Below are positions 16,897 to 27,393 of a stretch of 49,737 bases of DNA, one piece after another. Below the pieces are notes generated by a model that saw nothing but the letters and a program-made list of their open reading frames with translations, was not told the DNA's origin and did not search any database. The DNA is from JBDTRY01 sp039931435 (GTDB lineage: Bacteria; Acidobacteriota; Thermoanaerobaculia; Gp7-AA8): positions 1 to 49,737 of the forward strand of contig JBDTRY010000006.1 of NCBI GenBank assembly GCA_039931435.1, given 5' to 3'. Made by a program: the position numbers and the translations under genes. The number at the start of each line of letters is the position of its first letter. Position 1 is the first letter of the stretch.

Positions 16897-19800
16897 GTGA
16901 CCCGCTCACTCAAGTATCTCTTCGAATCGTCCGCCAGGATTCGTCCGGATGGCAGCGCTCTGCGCTTCGGCAGCGAAACGCTCAGTTACTCCGAATTGGA
17001 CGGGAGAGCCAACCGTCTCGCGAGTTATTTGCGTGAGCTTGGGGTCGGATCCGACGTGCTGGTCGGTGTCTGCCTCGAGCGCGGAATCGATTTACCTCTG
17101 GCCGTGCTCTCGGTCATCAAAGCAGGCGGCGCCTACGTGCCCCTCGACCCAACCTACCCCAGGGAACGCCTGGCGCTCATGCTGGCCGACACGACGCCCC
17201 GCGTGGTGATCACGACGTCCGCGCTTGCCGGCACAATCCCATCTGGCTCGTGCACTGTCATCCGGATCGATTCCGATTCACGCAAATGGGCAGACAAACC
17301 GGCTGGTCCGCTCGACGGCGATGCTGGAGCCGAGGATCTGGCCTACGTGATCTTCACTTCGGGTTCGACTGGTACGCCGAAAGGCGTGGCCATGCCTCAA
17401 CGCCCGCTGGTCAATCTGATCGAATGGCAGATCGAAGCCTCGAAGGCCGGCGCCGGTGACCGCACGATTCAGTTCGCTCCCCTCTCTTTCGACGTTTCCT
17501 TTCAGGAGATCTGGTCTACCTGGGCATCCGGCGGAGAGCTGGTGATGGTCCAGGATGAGGTCAGGCTCGACGCCGGCGCGTTGCTTTCGCTTTGCGACGA
17601 GCTTTCGGTGATGCGGCTGTTTCTCCCCTTCACCGCACTCCAGCACATCGCTGAAGTCGCCACGACCCGCGGTCCGCTCCCGCAGAGTCTTCGCGAGGTC
17701 ATCACAGCAGGCGAGCAGTTGCAGACGACGCCAGCCATCCGGGAAATGTTTCGGGGAATCCCGGGCTGCCGACTGACGAATCAGTACGGTCCTTCGGAAA
17801 CTCATGTCACCACTGCCTTCGATCTACCGCCCGATCCTGCAACGTGGGATCCGCTCCCACCAATCGGAACGCCGCTTCCGGGCGTCGTGGTACACATTCT
17901 CGATGCCGAGCAGCACACCGTTGCCGAGGGTGAATCCGGAGAGTTGTTCCTGGGTGGTCTGGCCCCCGCCAGGAGCTACGTGGGCCGGCCTGAGCTGACA
18001 GCGGAGCGTTTCATTACCGAGCCCGATGCGTCCAGCCCGCGGATCGCCGGCGCCCCGGGAACGATGTACAGGACCGGCGATCTCGTCCGCCGCCGTTCCG
18101 ATGGCGCGCTCGAATTTCTCGGGCGGGCCGACAGCCAGGTGAAGGTACGCGGTTACAGGATTGAAGTGGGCGAGGTCGAAGTCGCGCTCTCCGGGCATCC
18201 CGCGGTCGGCCAGACGGTCGTGGCCGCGCACGAATTTTCTCCTGGCGATCGGCGCCTCATAGCGTGGGTCATTCCAGCCACCGGGGCTGAACCGCCGGGT
18301 CCGAGCATGCTTCGCCAGCACCTCTCGGAGCGCCTTCCGGAATACATGATTCCTTCGGCGTTCACGGTGATGGACTCGTTTCCGCTCACACCCAGTGGCA
18401 AGGTCGATCGACTTGCCCTGCCCCTGCCCGGCAACAGCAGACCGGACATCGATGCCCAGTACGAGCCCCCTCGAGGTCCGGTCGAGCCGATCGTGGCCGC
18501 CGTCTGGCGGGAGATCCTGCAACTTGACCGAGTCGGGGCTGGCGACAGCTTTTTCGAACTTGGAGGAACGTCTCTTCTGGCCCTGCGCGCCATCAGCGAA
18601 TTGCGCCAGCGTCTTCGCCGTGAACTGTCCGTGGTGAGCATCTTCGACCACTCCACGCCGAGAGGCATGGCGCAGTACCTCAGCGGACGCTCCCCATCAG
18701 TTGACCAGAGCGCCAGGAGCCGCGGAGAGCGCGTTCGTGCCGGACAGGCACGCGGTGATGTGGCGATCGTGGGACTGGCTGGAAGATTTCCCGGAGCACC
18801 CGACGTGGCGTCGCTCTGGCGCAACCTCCTTTCAGGAGTGGACTCGATCACACATTTCAGAGAGGACGAGATCGATCCGCGGATCGACGCGTCGGATCCG
18901 AACTATGTAAAGGCCAGAGGCGTCGTGGCCGACGCCGACATGTTCGACAACGTCTTTTTCGGAGAGAACAGACGCGTTGCGGAGGTGATCGATCCGCAGC
19001 AGCGCGTGCTGCTCGAGGTGGCCTGGGCTGCGCTCGAAGACGCAGGTGTCGTTCCCGAAAGTTTCGAAGGTTCCATCGGAGTATTTGCCGGCGTCGGGAA
19101 CAACAGCTACTACCCGATGAACGTTGCCACCCGGCCCGATGTCATCCGCTCTGTAGGCGAATTTCAGGTGATGACCGGTAATGAGAAGGATTATCCGGCC
19201 ACGCGGATCGCGCACAAACTCGGCCTGACCGGACCGGCGCTGAGCATCCAGACGGCCTGCTCCACTTCGCTCGTGGCCGTCGTGGAAGCCGTGCGCAGCC
19301 TGCTGGCCGGAGAGTGTGACGCTGCTCTGGCTGGCGGCTCATCCATCACTGTGCCGCAGAACTCCGGGCACCTCTATCTCGAAGGGGGAATGCTCTCTCC
19401 CGATGGCGCGTGCCGCCCATTCGCCGCAGACGCTGCCGGAACCGTGTTCTCGGACGGAGCGGCAGTTGTCGTTTTGAAGCGCGTCGAGGACGCCCTCACG
19501 GACGGAGACCGGATCTACGCCGTGATCCGCGGTGCCGCCATCAACAACGACGGAGCGGGGAAGGCCAGTTTCACCGCCCCGAGTGTCGCCGGCCAGGCCG
19601 CAGTGATCGCCATGGCCCAGGCTTCCGCCAACGTCGATCCCGACACCATCACCCTTGTCGAGGCGCACGGAACCGCCACTCCCCTCGGCGATCCGATCGA
19701 GGTTGAAGCACTCTCGGCAGCCTTCCGTGCCAAAACGTCGCGGAATGCCTACTGCGCAATCGGGTCCATCAAGGGAAACATTGGCCATCTCACCGCAGCC

Positions 19801-22800
19801 GCCGGTGTGGCCGGACTGATCAAGGCTTCCCTTTCGCTTCACAACGAAGAAATCCCACCGAGCATCAACTGCCGGGAGACAAACGCGAACATCGACTTCA
19901 GCAGGACGCCGTTCTTCGTCAACACCGAGAGGCTGGCATGGGAACGAAGCGAGCGGCCCCGTCGTGCAGCGGTGAGCTCTTTCGGAGTGGGCGGGACCAA
20001 CGCTCACGTAATTCTGGAGGAAGCGCCGGCGACCCCGGAAACGGCCCAAGTTTCAGCAAGGCCGAAGCATCTTTTTCTGCTTTCCGCGAAATCGGCTGCG
20101 TCCCTCGAAGGAGCGACCGAGAATCTGCGCCAGTACATCGCCGAGGTCGCACCCGATTCCTCGGGGCTGGGCGATATCTGTCACACCCTTCAGGCCAGGC
20201 GAGCCCGGTTCTCACATCGACGTTTCCTCGTCGCCGATGATGCGGCCGATGCGGCCACCGCGCTTCAGGATCTGCCGGGGGAGCGCAGCGGTACGCGCAC
20301 ACTCGAGATTCAGAATCCCGAGGTAGCCTTTCTTTTCCCGGGTCAGGGGTCACAGTACGCGGGGATGGGTCGGTCGATCTATGAAATCGAACCGGTCTTT
20401 CGCTCAGCTGTAGATGAATGCGCCACGATCCTCCAGCCGCTCATGGGTCGCGACCTTCGCGCGCTGATGTTTCCGCCCCCTGGAGACGCCGAGGCAGCGG
20501 CTGATGCTCTGACACAGACCTCGATCACTCAGCCGGCGCTGTTCACGATTGGCTATGCGCTCGCCAGGCAGTGGGAGAGCTGGGGAGTGCGGCCTTCGGC
20601 CATGCTTGGTCACAGCATCGGAGAGCTGGTGGCGGCCTGTCTCGCGGACGTGCTCTCGCTCAATGACGCCCTGACGCTGGTCGCCGTGCGGGGACGGATG
20701 ATGCAATCCGTGGCGCCGGGATCCATGCTCTCCGTCCGCGCCTCGGCAAGGGAAATCGAATCGCTGCTGGTCACCCATGGCGATCACTCGATCGCCATGG
20801 CGGCGTCGAACGGTCCATCGCTTTGTGTCGTGTCAGGGCCCACAGAGAGCATCGCGCACTTCGAACAGACTCTGACCGCCCGGGGAACGATCAGCCGGCC
20901 GCTTCACACTTCGCACGCCTTCCACTCCCCGATGATGGATTCCGTCGTCGAACCCTTTCGAGAAGTGGTCCAGGAACTCACTCTGCGATCACCGACCGTC
21001 CCGATCGTGTCCACCGTCACCGGAACGTGGATGACAGGTGAGCAGGCTCGCGACCCGAACTACTGGGCGAGCCAGGTGCGCTTGCCCGTTCGATTCGCGG
21101 AGGCCGTTTCCACGTTGTGGCAGGATCGCGCGCGCGTCCTTCTGGAGATGGGGCCTCGAGGAACAGCGGCAACCATGGCCCGTCAGCAGGCCCGCGACCG
21201 CAACCAGGTGGCCGTGGCCTCACTGGGAGAATCCGGTGCCGATGAGTGGACAGCGATGCTCGCTGCCGTCGGGAAATTGTGGAATGCGGGAGTGGAAATC
21301 GACGCTGCTGCTTTCTGGGACGGACGCAGGCAGGTCGTGTCACTGCCGGCGTACTCGTTCGAACGGATTAGACATTGGGTGGAACCGGGACAACTGGTCC
21401 TGCCCGCACCTTCGGGCAATGCGCCCGAAGTGGCATCGATCGCAGCGGACGAGTCTCGCCACCTCCCCCGGTTCGACCGAATCCTGGCAAGGGTGGTGTC
21501 GATCATCGAAGATGCGTCGGGTGTGGCGATCCCGGCCGCCGACTCACGAACGACATTCCTGGAGATGGGTCTGGATTCGCTTTTTCTCACCCAGATCGCA
21601 CTCACGCTCGGGCGAGATCTCGGTGTGCAGGTGAGCTTCCGGCAGCTTCTTCAGACGTGGCCGACACCCCACTCTCTGGCAAGGCATATCGACGAGGTTC
21701 TGGCACCCGGAACATTCGCTGGCGACAAGCTCCCCGGTTCGCCGCCGGCTGAACCTTCGCCCGAAAGCCTCCAGCCGCCCCTGGCAGATTCTCAGCCGGC
21801 CCCCGACGAGAAATCGAAAAAGCATGTCGGGCCCATGGCCAGAATCGACCGCACAGCGGCGGCGGAGCTCAGCCCCCGGCAAAAGGAATCCCTGGCGAAC
21901 TTCGTGGCGCTGTATTGCCGGAAGATGGCGAAGTCGAAGGAGTTCACAGCACACAACCGGCACCACCTCGCCGACCCGCGCGTGGTTTCGGGGTTCTCGC
22001 CTCTGCGTAAGGAAATCACCTTCCCGATCGTCTGCGATCGCTCGAAGGGCAGCAAGCTATGGGACCTCGACGGCAACGAATACGTCGACCTCACCAACGG
22101 GTTCGGAGCGGCTTTCTTCGGTCACACACCCGATCTGATCGTCGACGCCGTGCGCGAACAGATGCAGCGCGGGATCGAGATCGGCCCGCAGCATCCCATG
22201 ATTGCCGAAGTCTCCACGCTCTTCTGCGCAATGACGGGAAACGAGCGTGTGGCCTGGTGCAACACCGGTTCGGAAGCAGTACTGGGAGCGATGCGGGCAG
22301 CTCGCACGGTGACTGGCAGAAACACGATCGCCATTTTCGAAGGGGGCTACCACGGGATTTTTGACGAGGTGATCGTGCGCGGAACAAAATCGCTGCGTTC
22401 GATCCCGGCGGCACCAGGGATCCCGCCCTCACACGTTCAGAACATTCTCGTACTCGAGTACGGAACGCCTCAGACCCTGCGAATCCTCGAGGAACGCGCC
22501 GGTGAACTGGCTGCGATCATGATCGAGACCGTTCAGAGCCGAAGGCCGGGCTTCCAGCCGGGACCATTCCTCCACGCCTGCCGGACAATCGCGGACGATT
22601 CCGGCGCGGCATTGATCTTCGACGAGGTCATCACCGGCTTCCGCATCCGGGCCGGCGGAGCCCAGGAGTACTTTGGCGTCAAAGCTGATCTGGCCACGTA
22701 CGGCAAGATTCTGGGTGGAGGCATGCCCATTGGTGCGGTCGGCGGTACGCGGCGCTTCATGGATGCTTTCGACGGCGGAGAATGGCAGTTCGGAGATGAC

Positions 22801-25800
22801 TCCGCTCCAGAAGCCGGCGTCACCTACTTCGCCGGGACGTTTGTCCGTCATCCTCCGGCACTGGCAGCAGCGCGGGCGGCACTGACGTTTCTGTCCCGGC
22901 ACCCCGAGATCTACGAGGAAGTATCGTCCAGAACGGCAGGATTCGCCGATCGCGTCAATGCAGCGATGATGCAGCTCGGCGCACCGGTGCGCCTGGACCG
23001 GTTTGGCTCCCTGCTCAAAATCAGGATCGACGAGGAACTGCCTCACGCGGGTCTTTTCTACCATTGGCTTCGATCGAAGGGTGTTCACGCCTGGGAGGGG
23101 CGGCCATGTTTTCTGACCATGGCCCACGATGACAGGGATGTCGACTTTCTTGTACAGGCTTTCGAGGACTCTGCGCGCGAGATGCAGCAGGCCGATCTAC
23201 TTCCGCGGCGCGGCGGCATGGCCCTCGGTGAACGGGCGGCGCCAGCCACCGAAGCGCAGCGTGAGATATGGGCGTCGATTCAAATGGGGGGCGATGAAAC
23301 CGGCCAGGGCGCTTCGCTCGCCTACAACGAGACCTGCGCCATCCGGCTGAAAGGCCCTCTCGACGTCAGCAGGTTGCGCGTCGCATTCGCTGCCGTCGTC
23401 ATGCGTCACGAATCCCTGCGTTCACGGTTCTCCGTCGATGGGCGGACGTTCTACGTCAACGACAACGACGTCAACGCCGAGGTTCCCCTCGAAGATCTCT
23501 CGTCGCTGTCCCAGTCTGAACGAAACCAGAAACTTGGTGAGATTGCCCGCGAAGAAGCGCTGCTGGCCTTTGACCTCGAACGCGGTCCCGTCTGGCGCGC
23601 CCGTCTGACCCGCGTTGCTGCAGACGAGCACCTTTTCTGGTTCACGGCTCACCACATTGTCTGCGACGGGTGGTCGACGGCGGTCGTCCTTCACGATCTC
23701 GGTCGACTCTACTCGGGCGCCGATCCCGGAAAGGCCGAGTCGTTCGTGGACTATGCGCTCTGGCAGCGGACGCCGCAGCAGAGAGAAGCTGTCGAGCGTG
23801 ATCTTTCGTTCTGGCGGGAACGCCTCGGTGAGCACGTCCCTCAACTCGATCTGCCCACTGACCGGATCCGCCCACCCCTGCGTACGTACGCCGCCGGGAG
23901 AGTCGACCATGAGATTGCTCAAGAACTGGTAGCAACAATGAAGCGCGTCGGCGCTGCCTCGGGTGCCAGCTTCGTCGCTACGATGCTCGCCGGCTTCACG
24001 GCCTTCCTCAGCCGCATTGCAGTCACCAGGGACTTTGTCATCGGCGTTCCCACGGCTGGACAGTCGGTCATTGGACAGGATCTACTGCTCGGCCACGCGG
24101 TGAATGTGCTTCCGCTGCGGGTGGAAGTCGATCAGGAGGGATCCTTCGCCAGTCATCTGGCCCACGTTCAGCGTTTGCTGCTCGACGCCTACGACCACCA
24201 GCATCTGTCGTTCGGAGAGCTCATCCAGAATCTGGACCTGCCGCGCGACCCGAGCCGGATTCCGCTCGTGCCGGTCGTGTTCAACGTAGACACGGGAATC
24301 GATGATTTCAGTCTGGAGGGGTTGCAGTCGACCTTCATCTCCAACCCGAGGGAGTTCGACACATTCGAACTTTTCATCAACGCTTCATCGGCAAACGGGC
24401 AGTTGGTAATCGAAGCCCAGTACAACCGGGCTCTGTTCGACCGGGGCACGATCGAACGTCACCTCCTCGCTTTTCAGCGGATGCTGGCCGCAGCCGTCGC
24501 CGATCCAGATCAGCGAATCGGTGAGCTGGCCCTTCTTGGAAACGCCGAGCGGGACAGAATCCTGATCGACTTCAACTCCAGCCGACCTGCCGAAGCGTTA
24601 GACGGCGAGACCTTAATGAGCATCTTCGAAAAAACGGCGGACCGAACGCCTGATGCTATCGCCGTGGTCTCAGAGACGCGAAGTCTTACGTACAAAGAGC
24701 TGGATGCGGCCTCGAACCAGTTGGCGCACGTCCTTCGCCGGCGCGGGGCCGGCCCGGAGAGAACAGTCGGGATCTGCCTGGAGCGGTCCATCGATCTCGT
24801 CATCGCGGTCTACGCCGTACTCAAGACCGGTGCAGCCTTCATCCCGCTGGAGCCGGACAATCCGACCGAACGCATCGCCCACATGCTGGAAGACTCGCAA
24901 CCGGTCGTGGTGATCGCTGACTCGTTCAGAGAAGAAGAACTCGGCCTTGCCGCGCCTGTCGTGAATCTCACCACCTCCGCGGCAGAGATCTCATCCGCTC
25001 CTGTCGGGCGGCTTCCGCTCGCAGTCATCCCTTCCAGCCTCGCTTACATCATCTTCACCTCGGGATCCACGGGCCGGCCGAAGGGAGTAATGAATGAGCA
25101 TCGCGGCGTGCTCAACTTTCTGAAGTGGTTTCACGGATCGTTCAGCACCGGCGAAGCCGAATGCATCGCTCTCAAGACTCCATTCGGGTTCGACGTGTCG
25201 GTTCCGGAGCTGTGTGCTCCCCTGTTCGGGGTACGGCTGGCGATCCTGGAGCCTGGTGCGCACCGCGATCCTATGCGAATCGCTCAGGCCACCGAGGAGT
25301 TCTCGATCACCACGCTGCAGTTCGTGCCGTCCATGCTGCATCTGTTCGTGGCAGATCCGGAGAGCCGCTCTGAAAACAAACTGCGCTCGCTGCGCCGGAT
25401 CATCGCCGGGGGCGAGGCTTTGCCGTCCGAGCTGGCCATGAAAGTGCGCGAGGCACTGCCCGACGTTGCCTTGTTCAATGTCTACGGACCCACCGAGGCG
25501 GCAGTCTGGGCATCTGCCCACCGGTGCGATGTGAGCCCCGACACGACCAGCGTACCGATCGGCAGGCCGATCTCCAATACCCGGTTTTACATCGTCGATG
25601 GCAATCTCCAGCCAACACCGATCGGCGTTCCCGGAGAACTGCTCATCGGAGGGATTCAGGTAGCTCGCGGTTATGTAGGTCATCCGGAGCTCACAGCGGA
25701 ACGGTTCATTCAGGATCCATTCGGCGCGGATCTGCCCTCCAGCCCGGGCATGCTCTATCGCACCGGGGACCTGGCCCGATGGCTACCGGACGGCGAGGTC

Positions 25801-26541
25801 GAGTTTCTCGGCAGGAATGACTACCAGGTGAAATTACGAGGCGTGCGCATCGAGCTTCCGGAGATCGAAGCGGCCATTGCTGCACTCCCGGAGATCGAGC
25901 GATGTGTGGCCACCGTCCGCCGAATCGGGACCGCCGACGACCGGCTCGTTGCCTACGTCGTGCCGGTAGAGGGCAACTCCGTGACGGCTGGTGGGCTGCG
26001 AAAGCGGCTCAGAGCTTCGCTTCCTGACTCGATGATCCCTCAGCACGTGGTCAACCTCCGGGAGTTGCCACTGAATCTCAGCGGAAAACTGGATCGTAAC
26101 GCATTGCCCGCGCCAGCCGAGTTTGAGGCCCTGGATGGGCGGGAGGAGCTGGTTACGCCTACCGAAAGACTGGTCGGCGAGCTCTGGAAAGCTCTGCTGT
26201 CCCTCTCACGGGTCGGACGGGGAGATAACTTTTTCGATCTTGGCGGACATTCCTTGAAGGCTCTCGAGGCCGTGGCCGCTCTCCGCGCCAGTACAGGCAT
26301 CCGCCTCGATCCGCGTCTTCTGATGCTGGGATCTCTCTCACAGATCGCCTCTGAGATCGATTCAGCGTCGGGCCAGAGTGCACTGCCTGACGAGACCCGA
26401 TCACACTTGAACGACGGGCAGCAGGAGCTGGAAGACCCCTCTGAGTTCGCGATTTCGCAACCGGATTCCGATGCATCCCCAGAGAAAAGGCACACGCGAC
26501 TTAGTCTCTACGAAGTCATCAAAGGGAGAATTCTCGGCTAG
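16897..26541 (+). CDS. NRPS-PKS-aminotransferase hybrid megasynthase (A-PCP-KS-AT-ACP-AMT-C-A-PCP)
   Basis: A 3214-residue assembly line. Order seen: A1 (about 15-510; FTSGSTGTPKG near 152, NQYGPSETH 295-303, Lys502 in SGKVDR); PCP1 (Ser559 in LGGTSL); KS (about 621-1045; Cys788 in QTACSTS, His924, His964); AT (about 1142-1430; GHSIG with Ser1240, HAFH at 1340-1343, the malonyl-CoA signature); ACP (Ser1561 in GLDSL); class III aminotransferase (about 1670-2105; Asp1909 and PLP Lys1937 in YGKILGGG); C (about 2110-2545; HHIVCDG, His2253); A2 (about 2575-3075; Lys3064); PCP2 (Ser3119 in LGGHSL); 95-residue tail. All active sites are intact. There is no KR, epimerase, thioesterase or reductase. 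Predicted chain: amino acid 1 extended by malonate, beta-keto transaminated to beta-amine, then joined to amino acid 2. The order resembles mycosubtilin/iturin synthases but starts with an amino acid instead of a fatty acid. GTG start with AGGA ten bases before. Confidence 0.95.
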   Translation: MTRSLKYLFESSARIRPDGSALRFGSETLSYSELDGRANRLASYLRELGVGSDVLVGVCLERGIDLPLAVLSVIKAGGAYVPLDPTYPRERLALMLADTTPRVVITTSALAGTIPSGSCTVIRIDSDSRKWADKPAGPLDGDAGAEDLAYVIFTSGSTGTPKGVAMPQRPLVNLIEWQIEASKAGAGDRTIQFAPLSFDVSFQEIWSTWASGGELVMVQDEVRLDAGALLSLCDELSVMRLFLPFTALQHIAEVATTRGPLPQSLREVITAGEQLQTTPAIREMFRGIPGCRLTNQYGPSETHVTTAFDLPPDPATWDPLPPIGTPLPGVVVHILDAEQHTVAEGESGELFLGGLAPARSYVGRPELTAERFITEPDASSPRIAGAPGTMYRTGDLVRRRSDGALEFLGRADSQVKVRGYRIEVGEVEVALSGHPAVGQTVVAAHEFSPGDRRLIAWVIPATGAEPPGPSMLRQHLSERLPEYMIPSAFTVMDSFPLTPSGKVDRLALPLPGNSRPDIDAQYEPPRGPVEPIVAAVWREILQLDRVGAGDSFFELGGTSLLALRAISELRQRLRRELSVVSIFDHSTPRGMAQYLSGRSPSVDQSARSRGERVRAGQARGDVAIVGLAGRFPGAPDVASLWRNLLSGVDSITHFREDEIDPRIDASDPNYVKARGVVADADMFDNVFFGENRRVAEVIDPQQRVLLEVAWAALEDAGVVPESFEGSIGVFAGVGNNSYYPMNVATRPDVIRSVGEFQVMTGNEKDYPATRIAHKLGLTGPALSIQTACSTSLVAVVEAVRSLLAGECDAALAGGSSITVPQNSGHLYLEGGMLSPDGACRPFAADAAGTVFSDGAAVVVLKRVEDALTDGDRIYAVIRGAAINNDGAGKASFTAPSVAGQAAVIAMAQASANVDPDTITLVEAHGTATPLGDPIEVEALSAAFRAKTSRNAYCAIGSIKGNIGHLTAAAGVAGLIKASLSLHNEEIPPSINCRETNANIDFSRTPFFVNTERLAWERSERPRRAAVSSFGVGGTNAHVILEEAPATPETAQVSARPKHLFLLSAKSAASLEGATENLRQYIAEVAPDSSGLGDICHTLQARRARFSHRRFLVADDAADAATALQDLPGERSGTRTLEIQNPEVAFLFPGQGSQYAGMGRSIYEIEPVFRSAVDECATILQPLMGRDLRALMFPPPGDAEAAADALTQTSITQPALFTIGYALARQWESWGVRPSAMLGHSIGELVAACLADVLSLNDALTLVAVRGRMMQSVAPGSMLSVRASAREIESLLVTHGDHSIAMAASNGPSLCVVSGPTESIAHFEQTLTARGTISRPLHTSHAFHSPMMDSVVEPFREVVQELTLRSPTVPIVSTVTGTWMTGEQARDPNYWASQVRLPVRFAEAVSTLWQDRARVLLEMGPRGTAATMARQQARDRNQVAVASLGESGADEWTAMLAAVGKLWNAGVEIDAAAFWDGRRQVVSLPAYSFERIRHWVEPGQLVLPAPSGNAPEVASIAADESRHLPRFDRILARVVSIIEDASGVAIPAADSRTTFLEMGLDSLFLTQIALTLGRDLGVQVSFRQLLQTWPTPHSLARHIDEVLAPGTFAGDKLPGSPPAEPSPESLQPPLADSQPAPDEKSKKHVGPMARIDRTAAAELSPRQKESLANFVALYCRKMAKSKEFTAHNRHHLADPRVVSGFSPLRKEITFPIVCDRSKGSKLWDLDGNEYVDLTNGFGAAFFGHTPDLIVDAVREQMQRGIEIGPQHPMIAEVSTLFCAMTGNERVAWCNTGSEAVLGAMRAARTVTGRNTIAIFEGGYHGIFDEVIVRGTKSLRSIPAAPGIPPSHVQNILVLEYGTPQTLRILEERAGELAAIMIETVQSRRPGFQPGPFLHACRTIADDSGAALIFDEVITGFRIRAGGAQEYFGVKADLATYGKILGGGMPIGAVGGTRRFMDAFDGGEWQFGDDSAPEAGVTYFAGTFVRHPPALAAARAALTFLSRHPEIYEEVSSRTAGFADRVNAAMMQLGAPVRLDRFGSLLKIRIDEELPHAGLFYHWLRSKGVHAWEGRPCFLTMAHDDRDVDFLVQAFEDSAREMQQADLLPRRGGMALGERAAPATEAQREIWASIQMGGDETGQGASLAYNETCAIRLKGPLDVSRLRVAFAAVVMRHESLRSRFSVDGRTFYVNDNDVNAEVPLEDLSSLSQSERNQKLGEIAREEALLAFDLERGPVWRARLTRVAADEHLFWFTAHHIVCDGWSTAVVLHDLGRLYSGADPGKAESFVDYALWQRTPQQREAVERDLSFWRERLGEHVPQLDLPTDRIRPPLRTYAAGRVDHEIAQELVATMKRVGAASGASFVATMLAGFTAFLSRIAVTRDFVIGVPTAGQSVIGQDLLLGHAVNVLPLRVEVDQEGSFASHLAHVQRLLLDAYDHQHLSFGELIQNLDLPRDPSRIPLVPVVFNVDTGIDDFSLEGLQSTFISNPREFDTFELFINASSANGQLVIEAQYNRALFDRGTIERHLLAFQRMLAAAVADPDQRIGELALLGNAERDRILIDFNSSRPAEALDGETLMSIFEKTADRTPDAIAVVSETRSLTYKELDAASNQLAHVLRRRGAGPERTVGICLERSIDLVIAVYAVLKTGAAFIPLEPDNPTERIAHMLEDSQPVVVIADSFREEELGLAAPVVNLTTSAAEISSAPVGRLPLAVIPSSLAYIIFTSGSTGRPKGVMNEHRGVLNFLKWFHGSFSTGEAECIALKTPFGFDVSVPELCAPLFGVRLAILEPGAHRDPMRIAQATEEFSITTLQFVPSMLHLFVADPESRSENKLRSLRRIIAGGEALPSELAMKVREALPDVALFNVYGPTEAAVWASAHRCDVSPDTTSVPIGRPISNTRFYIVDGNLQPTPIGVPGELLIGGIQVARGYVGHPELTAERFIQDPFGADLPSSPGMLYRTGDLARWLPDGEVEFLGRNDYQVKLRGVRIELPEIEAAIAALPEIERCVATVRRIGTADDRLVAYVVPVEGNSVTAGGLRKRLRASLPDSMIPQHVVNLRELPLNLSGKLDRNALPAPAEFEALDGREELVTPTERLVGELWKALLSLSRVGRGDNFFDLGGHSLKALEAVAALRASTGIRLDPRLLMLGSLSQIASEIDSASGQSALPDETRSHLNDGQQELEDPSEFAISQPDSDASPEKRHTRLSLYEVIKGRILG

Positions 26542-26568
26542 TATGGTCGAAACGGCTCGGTTCGACGT

Positions 26569-27393
26569 ATGGATATCTTCTTTTTCGGAGATGAGGATAA
26601 GTCTTTGCTTGGCGCCTTTCACGACGCCGGAGCGGCTCGCGATCTGGCCGTTCTCCTCGTTCCAGCACACGGCCACGAGTATGTGCGGAGCCACCGCGCC
26701 ATGCACACGCTCGCCGGGCAACTCTGTGCCTCCGGCTGTGACGTCCTCAGGGTCGAGCTGACCGGCCAGGGTGACTCCTCCGGCGACGACACCGACGGTG
26801 ACGTCGGCCAGTGGTGCCAGGACATCCGCCTGGCCACGGATGAACTGCGGGAACGGTCGATGGCCCGGCGCATCGTTGCCGTCGGCCTTCGCCTCGGCGC
26901 GGCACTGCTGGCCTCCTCAGTTTCCGATGGCACGGAAGAATTCGATCAGATCATTCTCTGGGATCCCGTAATCAACGGTGCCGCGTACCTCGGCGATCTC
27001 GATCGGATACACGAACAGATGCTTTCCGATCCACATCGCTTCGAGCCGCCACGTCGGGCTTCACTGCCGTTCAGCGAGCAGCTGGGTTTTGCTGTCACGC
27101 CTTCCCAGCGGGCCTCGATTGCCAGGCTGAACCTTGCGGAGCAGACCAGATGGAATTGCCCAAGGGTGTTCCTCGTGGCGGGACCGGATCTCGCGGACTC
27201 CTCAATCGAGGCTGTCGCGGAACAAGTGCGCGCATCAGGCTCGAGAATCAAAACAGCGCGGCTGGCGGCTTTGTCGGGCTGGCAGGAATTGCGTAAGGTG
27301 GAAGATACGCTGCAAGCCGCCGAAGCAGTACGGATGATCACAGCGCAACTGGCCGGAATCGCCGTGCCCGAGACCAGTGGGGTCGAAGGATGA
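26569..27393 (+). CDS. Alpha/beta-hydrolase-fold protein with Arg at the nucleophile position
   Basis: Resembles the exosortase-A-associated hydrolase 2 group. The fold is recognisable (LLVPAHGHEYVRSHR near residues 29-44, then RVELTGQGDSS). The nucleophile elbow, normally GxSxG, reads VGLRLGAALL, with Arg108 in place of Ser, so ordinary serine-hydrolase chemistry is unlikely. The GLRLGA form itself recurs in that family as I recall it. It begins 27 bases after the megasynthase stop and overlaps the next hydrolase by ATGA, so it is probably co-transcribed with both. Likely role: a non-catalytic partner of the second hydrolase, or a carrier-protein-associated factor. That is inference. The start ATG has no strong ribosome binding site. 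Confidence 0.75.
   Translation: MDIFFFGDEDKSLLGAFHDAGAARDLAVLLVPAHGHEYVRSHRAMHTLAGQLCASGCDVLRVELTGQGDSSGDDTDGDVGQWCQDIRLATDELRERSMARRIVAVGLRLGAALLASSVSDGTEEFDQIILWDPVINGAAYLGDLDRIHEQMLSDPHRFEPPRRASLPFSEQLGFAVTPSQRASIARLNLAEQTRWNCPRVFLVAGPDLADSSIEAVAEQVRASGSRIKTARLAALSGWQELRKVEDTLQAAEAVRMITAQLAGIAVPETSGVEG

Noticed and set aside
17278..18651. Long open frames antisense to the first adenylation domain and similar ones across the megasynthase
   Set aside because: High GC leaves third-position frames open; the proteins show no motifs and the sense frame has all catalytic motifs.
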